DNA from: an uncultured Bacilli bacterium
GTDB taxonomy: Bacteria; Bacillota_I; Bacilli_A; RF39; UBA660
Length of the DNA stretch: 64,000 bases
Reading direction: 5' to 3'
Assembly (NCBI GenBank): GCA_934091055.1
Contig: CAKOKN010000001.1
Location: 62,001 to 126,000 of the forward strand
Under the pieces are notes generated by a model. The model saw only the letters and a list, made by a program, of their open reading frames with translations, had not been told where the DNA came from and searched no databases. Numbering within the stretch: position 1 is the first letter of the stretch; each line of letters starts with the position of its first letter. Positions 18,654 through 26,605 of this stretch are shown in pieces. Position numbers and translations under genes: made by a program.

Positions 18654-19329
18654 AGGAAAACTAATAGTTTTAGAAGGATCTTGTGATGCAGTAGGTAAGA
18701 GTACACAGTATAGACTACTAATAGATAAATTATTAGAAGATAAAGAAAAAGTAATAACTACTCATCATTTCCCTAGTTATGGAACATATCAAGGAAGACC
18801 AGTAGAAGAATATTTAAAAGGTAATTATGGTAAGATATCAGATCTATCTCCATATTTTGTAAATAGTTTATATGCTCAAGATAGAGCTATTACTTGGATA
18901 AGTGGATTAAAACAAGAATATGAAAAAGGTAATATAATACTTTTAGATAGATATACTACTTCTTCGTTAATATATCAATCTACCACTATTGAAGATAAAG
19001 AAGAAAGAAATAAGTTTATTGATTATATATATGACTATGAATATAATAAGATGGGATTACCAGTACCAGATTTAGTTATATTCTTACATTTACCATTTGA
19101 ATTAGCGAACGAACTTAGAAAGAAGAGAAAGAGTAATGGTGAAATACAAGATGATATTCACGAGAGTGATATAGCGTTTATGAAGATGGTATCAGATACT
19201 TCAATTGATATTGCAAATAAATATAATTGGGATTTTATAGAATGCTCTTCAGATAATAAGTTACGTAGTATAGAAGATATACATAATGATGTATATAAAT
19301 TAGTAAGAAAGAAAATATATAATGATTAA
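18646..19329 (+). CDS. tmk: Thymidylate kinase (dTMP kinase)
   Basis: Phosphorylates dTMP to dTDP, the step after ThyA. The 227-residue protein has a P-loop EGSCDAVGKSTQ, a variant of the usual EGxDGxGKST, the DRYTTSSLIYQS motif, and VIFLHLPFELA before a LID region. The ATG at 18646 is preferred over an upstream in-frame TTG because TTAGGAGGAAA is correctly spaced for it. It overlaps folA by 8 bases. A broader deoxynucleoside-monophosphate kinase role is possible. Confidence 0.88.
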   Translation: MNKGKLIVLEGSCDAVGKSTQYRLLIDKLLEDKEKVITTHHFPSYGTYQGRPVEEYLKGNYGKISDLSPYFVNSLYAQDRAITWISGLKQEYEKGNIILLDRYTTSSLIYQSTTIEDKEERNKFIDYIYDYEYNKMGLPVPDLVIFLHLPFELANELRKKRKSNGEIQDDIHESDIAFMKMVSDTSIDIANKYNWDFIECSSDNKLRSIEDIHNDVYKLVRKKIYND

Positions 19330-19429
19330 TTATATATGTTAAAGAGAAGCATATTGGCTTAATAGAAGCTAAAGAAGATAACTATATAGAGAGATAATGA
19401 TTGTTTAAAGAAATTTATTAATAAAATAT

Positions 19430-19458
19430 AAAGAATATGTTTAAAATATTCTTTTTTT
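19430..19458 (+). terminator. Intrinsic terminator before nusB
   Basis: AAAGAATAT (19430-19438) pairs with ATATTCTTT (19446-19454), then T-run. The preceding 100 bases after tmk show no gene or other structure that I can support. Confidence 0.8.
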
Positions 19459-19486
19459 GTGATAAAATAAGTAAAGAGGTGTTGTT

Positions 19487-19924
19487 ATGAAGACAAATAG
19501 AAGTATTACAAGAGAAAAGGCAATGACTATTTTGTATCAAATATTTTTATATAATAAGAATAAAATTAATTATGATGTAGATGAAGTTATTAATGAAATG
19601 ATTGAAGGACTTGATATTGAAGATAGAAAAAGAATAGATATAGAGTTTTTAACTAAGTTAATTAAAGGGGTAATTGAGAATATTAATGTTATAGATGAGA
19701 ATATTAATAAATATTTAACTAATTGGAATATTGATAGATTAGGTCTTGCTGATCAAGCTATTACTAGAATATCTGTATATGAACTTATGTATACTGATAC
19801 TCCTTCTTTAGTATGTATTAATGAAGCTATAGAGTTATCTAAGAAGTATTCTGATGAAAAAGTATCTAAAATGATTAATGGTGTTTTAGATAAAATATAT
19901 CACGAGAGGGAAGATAATGAATAA
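19487..19924 (+). CDS. nusB: Transcription antitermination factor NusB
   Basis: The 145-residue protein has the NusB N-terminus (ITREKAMTILYQIFLY) and C-terminal motif (VCINEAIELSKKYSDEKVSKMINGVLDKI). NusB with NusE supports rRNA antitermination. A possible promoter TTTAAA-17-TAAAAT (19440-19468) overlaps the preceding terminator. Its end overlaps xseA by 8 bases; nusB-xseA-xseB is a common Firmicutes order. Confidence 0.95.
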   Translation: MKTNRSITREKAMTILYQIFLYNKNKINYDVDEVINEMIEGLDIEDRKRIDIEFLTKLIKGVIENINVIDENINKYLTNWNIDRLGLADQAITRISVYELMYTDTPSLVCINEAIELSKKYSDEKVSKMINGVLDKIYHEREDNE

Positions 19925-21212
19925 TAGTAATTATATTACTGTAAGTGAAGTTAATAAATATATTAAAGATATTATAAATAATGATCTATTACTAAAGAAA
20001 GTATATTTAAGGGGTGAGATATCTAATTTTAAAGCTCATTCTAGAGGACATTATTATTTTACTTTAAAAGATGAGAATAGCCGTATAGCAGCGGTTATGT
20101 TTGCTTTTAATAATAAGAATTTAAAGTTTGTTCCTTATGATGGTATGAAAGTACTTGTTACTGGTAAGATAGATGTATATGAAGCTAGTGGTTCTTATCA
20201 GATATATGTTGAAGATATGTCTCCGGATGGTATAGGAGCTTTATATGTAGCTTTTGAGGAGCTTAAGAAGAAATTAAATAGTGAAGGATTATTTGATAGA
20301 TCTAAGAAAAAGAAAATACCTAGAATACCTAGAAGAATAGGTATAGTAACTTCTCCTACTGGAGCTGCTATTAAAGATATTTTAACTACTATTAAAAGGA
20401 GATATCCAGTATGTGAGACTATATTATTTCCTGCTTTAGTACAGGGAGAAGAAGCTGCAAAAACAATAGCAGATAAGATAAAACTTGCTAATGAAGTTAA
20501 AGATATTTATAATATAGATACTTTAATAGTAGGCCGTGGAGGAGGAACTCTAGAAGATTTATGGCCTTTTAATGAAGAAGTAGTAGCAAGAGCTATATAT
20601 GCTTCTTCAATACCAGTTATTTCTGCGGTAGGTCACGAAATAGATATTACTATATCTGATTATGTTGCTGATTTAAGAGCACCAACTCCTACTGCAGCAG
20701 GAGAACTTGCAGTACCTGATATTAATACTATAATTACTTATTTAGATACTGCTAGAACAAGAAGTTATAATGCTTTAAATAATATAATTAGTATAAATAG
20801 TAAGAAATTAGATGCTCTAAAGAATAGTTATATTCTTACTAAGCCAATGTCAATGTATGAAATAAAAGAACAAAAATTAGATACTTTATTAGATAATTTA
20901 AATAAGAGTATTAACTTAGTATTAGAAAACTCTAAGACTAAACTATTTACTTTAAGTAATAGTTATATTTTAAATAATCCTAATATGTTGTATAAGTATC
21001 AAAGTCAAAAACTTAATTATGTTATTTCTAAGTTAGAAGTTTTAAATCCTCTTAATACTTTAAGTAGAGGTTATGCTATTATGAAGAAAGATAATAGAGT
21101 AGTATCTTCTTTAAATGATATAGAAAAAGATGATATTGTTACAATAACATTAAAAGATGGTAATATTGAAAGTAAGGTTATAGGAAAGGGTGAATTAGAT
21201 GGCAGCTGTTAA
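19917..21212 (+). CDS. xseA: Exodeoxyribonuclease VII large subunit
   Basis: The 431-residue subunit has the N-terminal OB-fold (VYLRGEISNFKAHSRGHYYFTLKDE), the catalytic-domain GIVTSPTGAAIKDI and GRGGGTLEDLWPFNEE motifs, and SAVGHEIDITISDYVADLRAPTPTAA (written here in parts). ExoVII degrades single-stranded DNA in repair. It overlaps nusB and is overlapped by xseB. Confidence 0.96.
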   Translation: MNNSNYITVSEVNKYIKDIINNDLLLKKVYLRGEISNFKAHSRGHYYFTLKDENSRIAAVMFAFNNKNLKFVPYDGMKVLVTGKIDVYEASGSYQIYVEDMSPDGIGALYVAFEELKKKLNSEGLFDRSKKKKIPRIPRRIGIVTSPTGAAIKDILTTIKRRYPVCETILFPALVQGEEAAKTIADKIKLANEVKDIYNIDTLIVGRGGGTLEDLWPFNEEVVARAIYASSIPVISAVGHEIDITISDYVADLRAPTPTAAGELAVPDINTIITYLDTARTRSYNALNNIISINSKKLDALKNSYILTKPMSMYEIKEQKLDTLLDNLNKSINLVLENSKTKLFTLSNSYILNNPNMLYKYQSQKLNYVISKLEVLNPLNTLSRGYAIMKKDNRVVSSLNDIEKDDIVTITLKDGNIESKVIGKGELDGSC

Positions 21213-21429
21213 AGATGAAAAGACTTTTGAAGAGAAGATTAAGTTACTTGAAGAGATTGTTAAGGAATTAGAAAGTGGTGAGGTTCCTTTAGATGATGCA
21301 ATAAATAAATATACTGAAGCTATGAAATTAGCTAAAGATTGTTCTCTTAAGTTAAATAAGGTAGAAGAAAAAGTAAATAAAATTATGTTAGATAATGGTA
21401 AACTTGAAGATTTTACAGTTAGTGAATAA
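21199..21429 (+). CDS. xseB: Exodeoxyribonuclease VII small subunit
   Basis: The 76-residue coiled-coil protein contains FEEKIKLLEEIVKELESGEV and PLDDAINKYTEAMKL, the family pattern. It overlaps xseA by 14 bases, matching their heteromeric complex. The AAAGGGTGAATT site lies within xseA. Confidence 0.94.
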   Translation: MAAVKDEKTFEEKIKLLEEIVKELESGEVPLDDAINKYTEAMKLAKDCSLKLNKVEEKVNKIMLDNGKLEDFTVSE

Positions 21430-21507
21430 TTTTATTTACTTTCTTTTTGATTAGTAATTTTACTTTGTTATTAAAGAGTATAATATAATTATAATAGGGA
21501 GAGTTAA

Positions 21508-21816
21508 ATGAAAATAAATAAAAAAGAATTACAAAGTGATAGACAAGGAAATATTTTTGAACCTGGATATAGAATTGTGTGTTTTTATAATGATAATAGT
21601 TATGAAATGGAGGCATATTGTAAAACTATCGAAGGCTTTATGATAGGTTTTGCAGAATGTGATCCAATAATGGATGAAAGTGATATTCCTTCCTTTATAT
21701 CAATAGAGGATTTACTTAATAGATATTTAAATGATCTTCCTAATATAACTGCGGTAGCTCTTTATAAAACAGATGGAACTTGTTTACAAAAAAAGACAAG
21801 AGCTTTGATAAAGTAA
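21508..21816 (+). CDS. Small protein of unknown function
   Basis: I do not recognise this 102-residue protein. It has no signal or membrane segment, an acidic middle (AECDPIMDESDIPSFISIEDL) and a C-terminal strand-rich part. The ATG follows AGGGAGAG at good spacing, a -10-like TATAAT lies about 30 bases upstream, and a strong terminator follows, so it appears to be a monocistronic gene. Confidence 0.7.
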   Translation: MKINKKELQSDRQGNIFEPGYRIVCFYNDNSYEMEAYCKTIEGFMIGFAECDPIMDESDIPSFISIEDLLNRYLNDLPNITAVALYKTDGTCLQKKTRALIK

Positions 21817-21859
21817 TTAAAAGATAGAAATTTTATATTTCAAAGTTTCTATCTTTTAA
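21817..21859 (+). terminator. Strong hairpin terminator
   Basis: A perfect 14-bp stem, TTAAAAGATAGAAA (21817-21830) with TTTCTATCTTTTAA (21846-21859), followed by T-rich sequence. It could work in both directions. Confidence 0.88.
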
Positions 21860-21873
21860 TTTTACTTTTTTTA

Positions 21874-21902
21874 TTGACAAAGATAAAAATATATTATATA
21901 GT
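21874..21902 (+). promoter_or_regulatory. Promoter of conserved leader, copy 1
   Basis: TTGACA (21874-21879), 17 bases, TATAGT (21897-21902). The predicted start, near 21909, is the first base of the conserved GACATTTGC block. Confidence 0.8.
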
Positions 21903-21908
21903 AAATAA

Positions 21909-22000
21909 GACATTTGCGAAGAATAATCTATATATAATACTTGATGGGACTACATAAATAATATGTAGATTTTTTGCGTGTTAGAAGGGATGTGATCTAT
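21909..22000 (+). ncRNA. Conserved leader RNA, copy 1 (unknown class)
   Basis: This leader shares blocks with the one at 40614-40698: GACATTTGC at the 5' end, GACTACATAA followed by a CTACAT/ATGTAG hairpin, a T-run, then CGTGTTAG and AGGGATGT next to the start codon. The regions between the blocks differ. It could be a cis-regulatory RNA controlling translation, as the last block holds the ribosome binding site. I could not match it to a known riboswitch. Confidence 0.55.
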
Positions 22001-22237
22001 ATGTCTTTTAAACAGAAAAACGCAAGAAGAATAAGGGTATTTAAAAGAAAGGGGGAAGATAAAACTAATTTAGAATTAACTGAAGTATTAAAAATACTTC
22101 AGGGATTAATTACTATTCTAGTATCACTTTGTAGTTTAGATAATAAATATAGACTATTTAAAGTAATAATAGTTATAGTTATATTTATTATTTTAATACT
22201 ATTATTAATTAATGTGATAAAGAATAAATGGTTGTGA
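22001..22237 (+). CDS. Small membrane protein
   Basis: The 78-residue product has a basic N-terminus (KQKNARRIRVFKRKGED) and one or two hydrophobic segments: LQGLITILVSL and a stronger one ending IILILLLINVIKNKW. Function unknown. The ATG at 22001 is chosen because GAAGGGATGTGAT precedes it; in-frame GTG and TTG codons upstream lie inside the conserved leader. The stop TGA overlaps the first stem of a double-hairpin element. Confidence 0.65.
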   Translation: MSFKQKNARRIRVFKRKGEDKTNLELTEVLKILQGLITILVSLCSLDNKYRLFKVIIVIVIFIILILLLINVIKNKWL

Positions 22238-22286
22238 TAGAGACTATAGGCTCTATCACACAGCTGAAGACAAAAGGCTTCAGCTG
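22233..22286 (+). repeat. Abutting double-hairpin element, copy B
   Basis: Hairpin 1: TGTGATAGAG/CTCTATCACA (22233-22242 with 22251-22260), loop ACTATAGG. Hairpin 2 begins at the next base: CAGCTGAAG/CTTCAGCTG (22261-22269 with 22278-22286), loop ACAAAAGG. It starts inside the stop codon region of the upstream gene and is followed by a separate terminator. Confidence 0.82.
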
Positions 22287-22294
22287 AAAGAAAG

Positions 22295-22320
22295 AAGCAA
22301 ACAGAAATTTGCTTTTTTTT
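22295..22320 (+). terminator. Intrinsic terminator
   Basis: AAGCAAA (22295-22301) pairs with TTTGCTT (22308-22314), followed by a run of eight T. Ends the small membrane protein transcript, which therefore includes double hairpin B. Confidence 0.87.
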
Positions 22321-22368
22321 CGTTTTTGTGTTATTATATAGGTCGTTAAAAAAAGAGGGATTGGTATT

Positions 22369-23091
22369 ATGAAATTTATTAATAGGGAACACTTAGATAC
22401 ATTTTTAAAAAATCTAGAAGTATTAGGATCTGGATCACAAGGAATTTGTTACTTAGATAAAAATAATAAAATAGTATATAAAATATTTATGGATTATTAT
22501 GACGAAGAAGAGGCTATGTATACAGAAAATGATATATTTAAGTTTAGTAATGTTAAAAATAATACTTTTATATGGCCTAATGATGTAATAAAAGTAGGTA
22601 ACTCTATAGTGGGTTATACTATGCCATATAAAAGATCTAAGAGTTTATATCAAGTTAATCCATTACTAGTTAATTTAGATAGTTTAGATAAAGCTTTTGT
22701 AAATATTGAAGAAGATATAAAAAAACTTACTGATAATGGTATACGTATCTATGATTTAAGATATAATACTTTATATAATAATGGGAAAATATATGTTATA
22801 GATACTTTAGATTATAGTTATAGAAATGTTACATATAATGAAAATAGAGAAGCATTTGATTTAGAACTTATGTTGTTTCTAGTAGATACTTACTTTGATG
22901 ACTTTGTGAATAATGATAAACTACTAAAAGAGATGTATATGGGTTTTGAAGTTAGAGGAGTAGATTTCTTAAGAGTATTTAGAAATAAACTTAGTACTTA
23001 TATGGGAAAAGATATTAAGAAACTTCAAAGTGCTAAATCATTAATAAAGAGTAATAATAGTAATTCTATATATAAAAGAGAAATAATATAG
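22369..23091 (+). CDS. Protein-kinase-like protein
   Basis: The 240-residue protein looks like a short, diverged protein kinase fold. GSGSQGICY (residues 20-28) resembles the glycine-rich loop, K38 in IVYKIF the ATP-binding Lys, D129 and N133 in YDLRYNTLY the catalytic loop, and D145 in YVIDTLD the metal-binding Asp. It is shorter than typical Ser/Thr kinases. Substrate unknown. Ten bases separate it from the 547-residue protein downstream, so the two likely act together. Confidence 0.7.
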   Translation: MKFINREHLDTFLKNLEVLGSGSQGICYLDKNNKIVYKIFMDYYDEEEAMYTENDIFKFSNVKNNTFIWPNDVIKVGNSIVGYTMPYKRSKSLYQVNPLLVNLDSLDKAFVNIEEDIKKLTDNGIRIYDLRYNTLYNNGKIYVIDTLDYSYRNVTYNENREAFDLELMLFLVDTYFDDFVNNDKLLKEMYMGFEVRGVDFLRVFRNKLSTYMGKDIKKLQSAKSLIKSNNSNSIYKREII

Positions 23092-23101
23092 AGGTGATAT
23101 A

Positions 23102-24745
23102 ATGAATAGAGATAATATAATTAATTATTATAATGGTACTAGAGCATATAATATGTTTTTACTTGGGACTATGTATAATGAACCAACTTATTTAGAATAT
23201 ATTAAAGATAAAAGAAATATATCTTCTGCAAAAGTAGGAGTTATAAGTAGTATCTTTCTAGCTACTAAATGTGAGTTATTAAAAAAGAATATTAGTACTT
23301 CTTTAATACCTTCTAGTGAACTAGATAATGTTGTTAGTTTAATTGCTAATAAGACTACTGATGGTTATTTAATAGATAATACTTATTTTAAAGATGCTAT
23401 TAGTATTATTAGTTTTATTAGAGATAATCTTGCTTATGGGAATTTTGATCTAGATTTAGATAATAATAGAATAATTATTAATAATAGTGTTAATACTTCA
23501 ATTGATAGACTATCTACTTTTGTTATTTCTTCTTTAAATTTATATATTAATTATAGTAATATTAGTGAGTATAAGAAGAATATATTAATATCTGATAGAG
23601 TACAAAAAGGTCGTAATAGAAGATTAACTTCTAAAAGTGAGATGAAACATCTACTTAAAACATTTAGAAATATAGAAATTACTCTAATAAAAAAAGATGG
23701 TACTAAAGTAGAAGATGAAGTTATAGATGAACTTAATAGTGTAATAGAAGACTATAAAGTAGATAGAGGTATTAATAGATTTATAGCTTTTGATAAGAAA
23801 TATAAAAGTAAATATGAATTTAAATATACTAGTAATAGTGTTAAAGATATTGACTATGATACTTTAGCTAATGAATTACTTACTGTTATGCCAACCTCTA
23901 TTGATTATAATAGACAAATGCACTTTGTAGAACTTGAATTACAAAGAAGATTAAGTGAAGTAAATAATATACTAAATCCTATTATATCTAATTTAAATAA
24001 TTTAATACTTCTAGAACTTATAGATAAATATAAAACTACTGATACTAAGGCTTTATTTGAAAAAAATAATAATCCTGGTATTAATTATGATAGTTTAATA
24101 GCTTCTAGTTTTAGTATATTTAATTCTTTATTCTCTTTAGCTAATGATAATATATATAAAGATAAAGGAGATGTATTTAATCTAAATAATCAAGGATTAG
24201 ACTATAGTAGTTTAGATTTATCTCTACTTGATATAGAAAAAATAGATATGAGTAATGATACTATAGATAAACTTAATAATAAGATTATACTTCTTAATAG
24301 AACTTTAAATGATAAGAATAGAATTATTAATATGCAAATTAAGAATTTAAATAAAGCTAAATTAAAAGATAATAAGACTGCTATTATGAATATTATGAAT
24401 AATATTGATAAAGTAGAAGCTGAAAGAAAAGTTATTAGTATTGAACTTGTTAATAAAACTAATGAATTATTAAGTTTTCAAATGTTATATAAAAATAGTG
24501 ATGACTACTTTACTAATGAGAGAATTATTGAAGGAATTAGAAATTCTATATATAATAGTAATTATGATATTGTATTTGATAAGAGTATAGAGAAGAGTTA
24601 TATTGTATTTAAAGATATAAGTGAAGGCAAGGTTGCTTTTAAGGCAAAGATTAATGTTATTGATTTTATTAGTATGGTAAGTGATTGTGCTTTTGCTATA
24701 GAAAAATTTATTAATGGTAATAATAATGTAAAAGTAAGAAAATAA
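23102..24745 (+). CDS. Large protein of unknown function, kinase neighbour
   Basis: I do not recognise this 547-residue protein. It is rich in Asn, Ile, Ser and Lys, has no signal peptide or membrane span, and shows a predicted coiled coil at about residues 385-455 (DTIDKLNNKIILLNRTLND and following heptads). GAGGTGATATA precedes the ATG. It is probably co-transcribed with the kinase-like gene and may be its partner or substrate (inference). Confidence 0.6.
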   Translation: MNRDNIINYYNGTRAYNMFLLGTMYNEPTYLEYIKDKRNISSAKVGVISSIFLATKCELLKKNISTSLIPSSELDNVVSLIANKTTDGYLIDNTYFKDAISIISFIRDNLAYGNFDLDLDNNRIIINNSVNTSIDRLSTFVISSLNLYINYSNISEYKKNILISDRVQKGRNRRLTSKSEMKHLLKTFRNIEITLIKKDGTKVEDEVIDELNSVIEDYKVDRGINRFIAFDKKYKSKYEFKYTSNSVKDIDYDTLANELLTVMPTSIDYNRQMHFVELELQRRLSEVNNILNPIISNLNNLILLELIDKYKTTDTKALFEKNNNPGINYDSLIASSFSIFNSLFSLANDNIYKDKGDVFNLNNQGLDYSSLDLSLLDIEKIDMSNDTIDKLNNKIILLNRTLNDKNRIINMQIKNLNKAKLKDNKTAIMNIMNNIDKVEAERKVISIELVNKTNELLSFQMLYKNSDDYFTNERIIEGIRNSIYNSNYDIVFDKSIEKSYIVFKDISEGKVAFKAKINVIDFISMVSDCAFAIEKFINGNNNVKVRK

Positions 24746-24767
24746 GTAAAGATATAAGAAAGATGAT

Positions 24768-24802
24768 AAGTAAGGAAATAATTTATTTCTTTACTTTTAT
24801 TT
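24768..24802 (+). terminator. Intrinsic terminator
   Basis: A 12-bp stem AAGTAAGGAAAT (24768-24779) with ATTTCTTTACTT (24785-24796, one G-U pair), then TTATTTT. Closes the kinase-like operon. Confidence 0.85.
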
Positions 24803-24861
24803 TAAAATTAATTAATTTATGATATAATTAATTTAATAGAAGTAAAGGAGTAAGAAGAATA

Positions 24862-25788
24862 ATGAGGAATAAAATTAAGTATGTTATGATATTTATGGGA
24901 CTACTACTAATGACTGGTTGTGTTAAATATGATGCTACGATGGATATAAAGAAAGATAAATCTATGGACTTTATAATTACTTATGCATTAGATAGTTCTA
25001 TATTTGGTGATGAGAGTATATTAAAGGATGAAGATATTACTAAGTTAAAAGAGGAAGGCTTTACTATTAAAGATTATTCTGATAATAATATGAAAGGATA
25101 TACTTTAAGTAAGAGTATAAGTAACATTGATAGTGTTAGTACTAGTGATAGTAATGAATATGATCTTACTGGTATGTTAGGTAGTGATAATAATAATTAT
25201 ATATTTAAAGTAGATAAGGGTATATTTAAGAATAAGTATACTGCTATTATGAAGTTTGATAGTAAGGAAGAAGAGAGTAATTTACCTAGTGATGATCAAG
25301 ATTTAATAGATGTAACTAGTGAAGAAGATAATGTAGTAGAAGATACTACAGAAGAAGATAGTGATATTGCTCTATTTGATGATAGTACTAATACTGATTT
25401 TAGTAGTTTATATGATAATATTAGTCTTACTTTTAATGTAAAACTACCATACTCTGCGATTAGTAATAATGCCACTAAAACAGAAGAGTATAATAGAGTA
25501 TTAACTTGGAATTTAAAATATAATGATACTGAGAGTATTGAGTTTGTATTTGAGTTATATAATTTTACTAATGTTTATATTGGACTTGGAATATTATTGG
25601 TATTACTTATACTTATAATTGTTTTAGCTAGTATTACTACGAAGAAGAGAAAGGATTTGGCTCCTATTAAGGAGAAGGAAGAGAAAGTTAAGAAGGAAGT
25701 GTCTCCTAGTGACTTTATTACACCAGTTAATACAGTAGTAGAGGCTAATAGTCAGAATAATGACTTATCTAATGGGATTAGTATTTAG
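24862..25788 (+). CDS. Lipoprotein with C-terminal membrane anchor (LppM-like)
   Basis: The 308-residue protein has a lipoprotein signal (MIFMGLLLMTGC, Cys 20 as lipidation site), a domain starting VKYDATMDIKKDKSMDFIIT that resembles LppM-type lipoproteins of Gram-positive bacteria, an acidic linker (about 130-175), and a transmembrane helix near residues 235-255 followed by a basic tail. It should be an extracellular membrane-anchored protein. A TATAAT -10 box (24823-24828) lies upstream. Function unknown. Confidence 0.78.
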   Translation: MRNKIKYVMIFMGLLLMTGCVKYDATMDIKKDKSMDFIITYALDSSIFGDESILKDEDITKLKEEGFTIKDYSDNNMKGYTLSKSISNIDSVSTSDSNEYDLTGMLGSDNNNYIFKVDKGIFKNKYTAIMKFDSKEEESNLPSDDQDLIDVTSEEDNVVEDTTEEDSDIALFDDSTNTDFSSLYDNISLTFNVKLPYSAISNNATKTEEYNRVLTWNLKYNDTESIEFVFELYNFTNVYIGLGILLVLLILIIVLASITTKKRKDLAPIKEKEEKVKKEVSPSDFITPVNTVVEANSQNNDLSNGISI

Positions 25789-25796
25789 ATTATATT

Positions 25797-25822
25797 AGAA
25801 ACCAGTGTTGGTTTCTTTTTTG
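25797..25822 (+). terminator. Intrinsic terminator
   Basis: AGAAACCA (25797-25804), loop GTGT, TGGTTTCT (25809-25816), then T-run. The next 165 bases before the WYL gene hold only a TATAAT -10 box (25955-25960). Confidence 0.88.
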
Positions 25823-25989
25823 TTATAAAAAAGACAAATTATTTCCTATATTAGTTATTAAAGACAATAATGTTTCCTTGCAGCTTGATATATTAGTTAT
25901 GTAATAAGAAAGGAGAAATATATAAAATAATGATTAAATATACTTAACTTATGATATAATAGTCTCAAATAAGTGATGGGAGGCTTTGT

Positions 25990-26595
25990 ATGAGTAAGAT
26001 TAGTAATTCTCTTTTGATGATAAGACTACTATCAAATGGTAGAGTTTATTCAGTAAAAGAACTTAGTTTAGAACTTGGTGTTACTGAAAGAATGGTAAGA
26101 TATTATAAGGAACAACTGGAAATGGCTGGCTACGTAATAGAGACCTTTAAAGGTCCTGGTGGTGGTTATTTTATGGATAAGAATAATTTAATGAATATAG
26201 ATTATTTCAATAAAAATGATTTAAATATTTTAGATAGAACACAAAAGGAACTTATGTCATCAGAAGATGAGGAATTAAAAAGAGATTTTAGAGAACTTAA
26301 TAAAAAACTTCGTTCAATTTATAATGCTAATAAAGTATTTTCTGAGTATAAAAATATTAGTATAGATGTAAATAGTACTGATGATAAGATCAAAATAATA
26401 AATGATTGTATAAAAAATAAAAGAGGATTATTTATAGATTATTTAGGGACTTCTGGTAGAGTAACAAGAAGAGATATATTTCCTATTTATATGTTTGAAT
26501 TTGAAAATAATATTTATTTAGCAGCATTTTGTAAATTGAGAGGAGCTATGAGAATATTTACTTTAAGTAAAATATTAAATTGTATAATTAAATAG
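25990..26595 (+). CDS. HTH-WYL transcriptional regulator
   Basis: The 201-residue protein has an N-terminal winged helix-turn-helix (VKELSLELGVTERMVRYYKE, about residues 22-41) with the GGGYF wing, and a C-terminal part (about 135-195) resembling a WYL domain (LFIDYLGTSGR, RDIFPIYMFEFENNIYLAAFC). WYL proteins sense ligands and often regulate DNA repair or defence genes. The ATG follows GGGAGG. It lies 10 bases upstream of the HD/P-loop gene and probably controls it. It is shorter than most WYL regulators and lacks the usual C-terminal extension. Confidence 0.82.
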   Translation: MSKISNSLLMIRLLSNGRVYSVKELSLELGVTERMVRYYKEQLEMAGYVIETFKGPGGGYFMDKNNLMNIDYFNKNDLNILDRTQKELMSSEDEELKRDFRELNKKLRSIYNANKVFSEYKNISIDVNSTDDKIKIINDCIKNKRGLFIDYLGTSGRVTRRDIFPIYMFEFENNIYLAAFCKLRGAMRIFTLSKILNCIIK

Positions 26596-26605
26596 GAGGT
26601 ATTAT

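Noticed and set aside
19330..19430. Possible remnant gene or RNA after tmk
   Set aside because: No frame of useful length with a binding site and no stable fold beyond the terminator at 19430 could be supported.
21817..21859. Long inverted repeat as an insertion-sequence end or sixth double hairpin
   Set aside because: A single perfect stem with T-rich flank after a gene fits an ordinary terminator; there is no second abutting hairpin and the loop is 15 nt.
25823..25954. Partial direct repeat TATATTAGTTAT upstream of the WYL gene as an operator
   Set aside because: The two matches are short, AT-rich and unequally spaced; not distinguishable from background composition.
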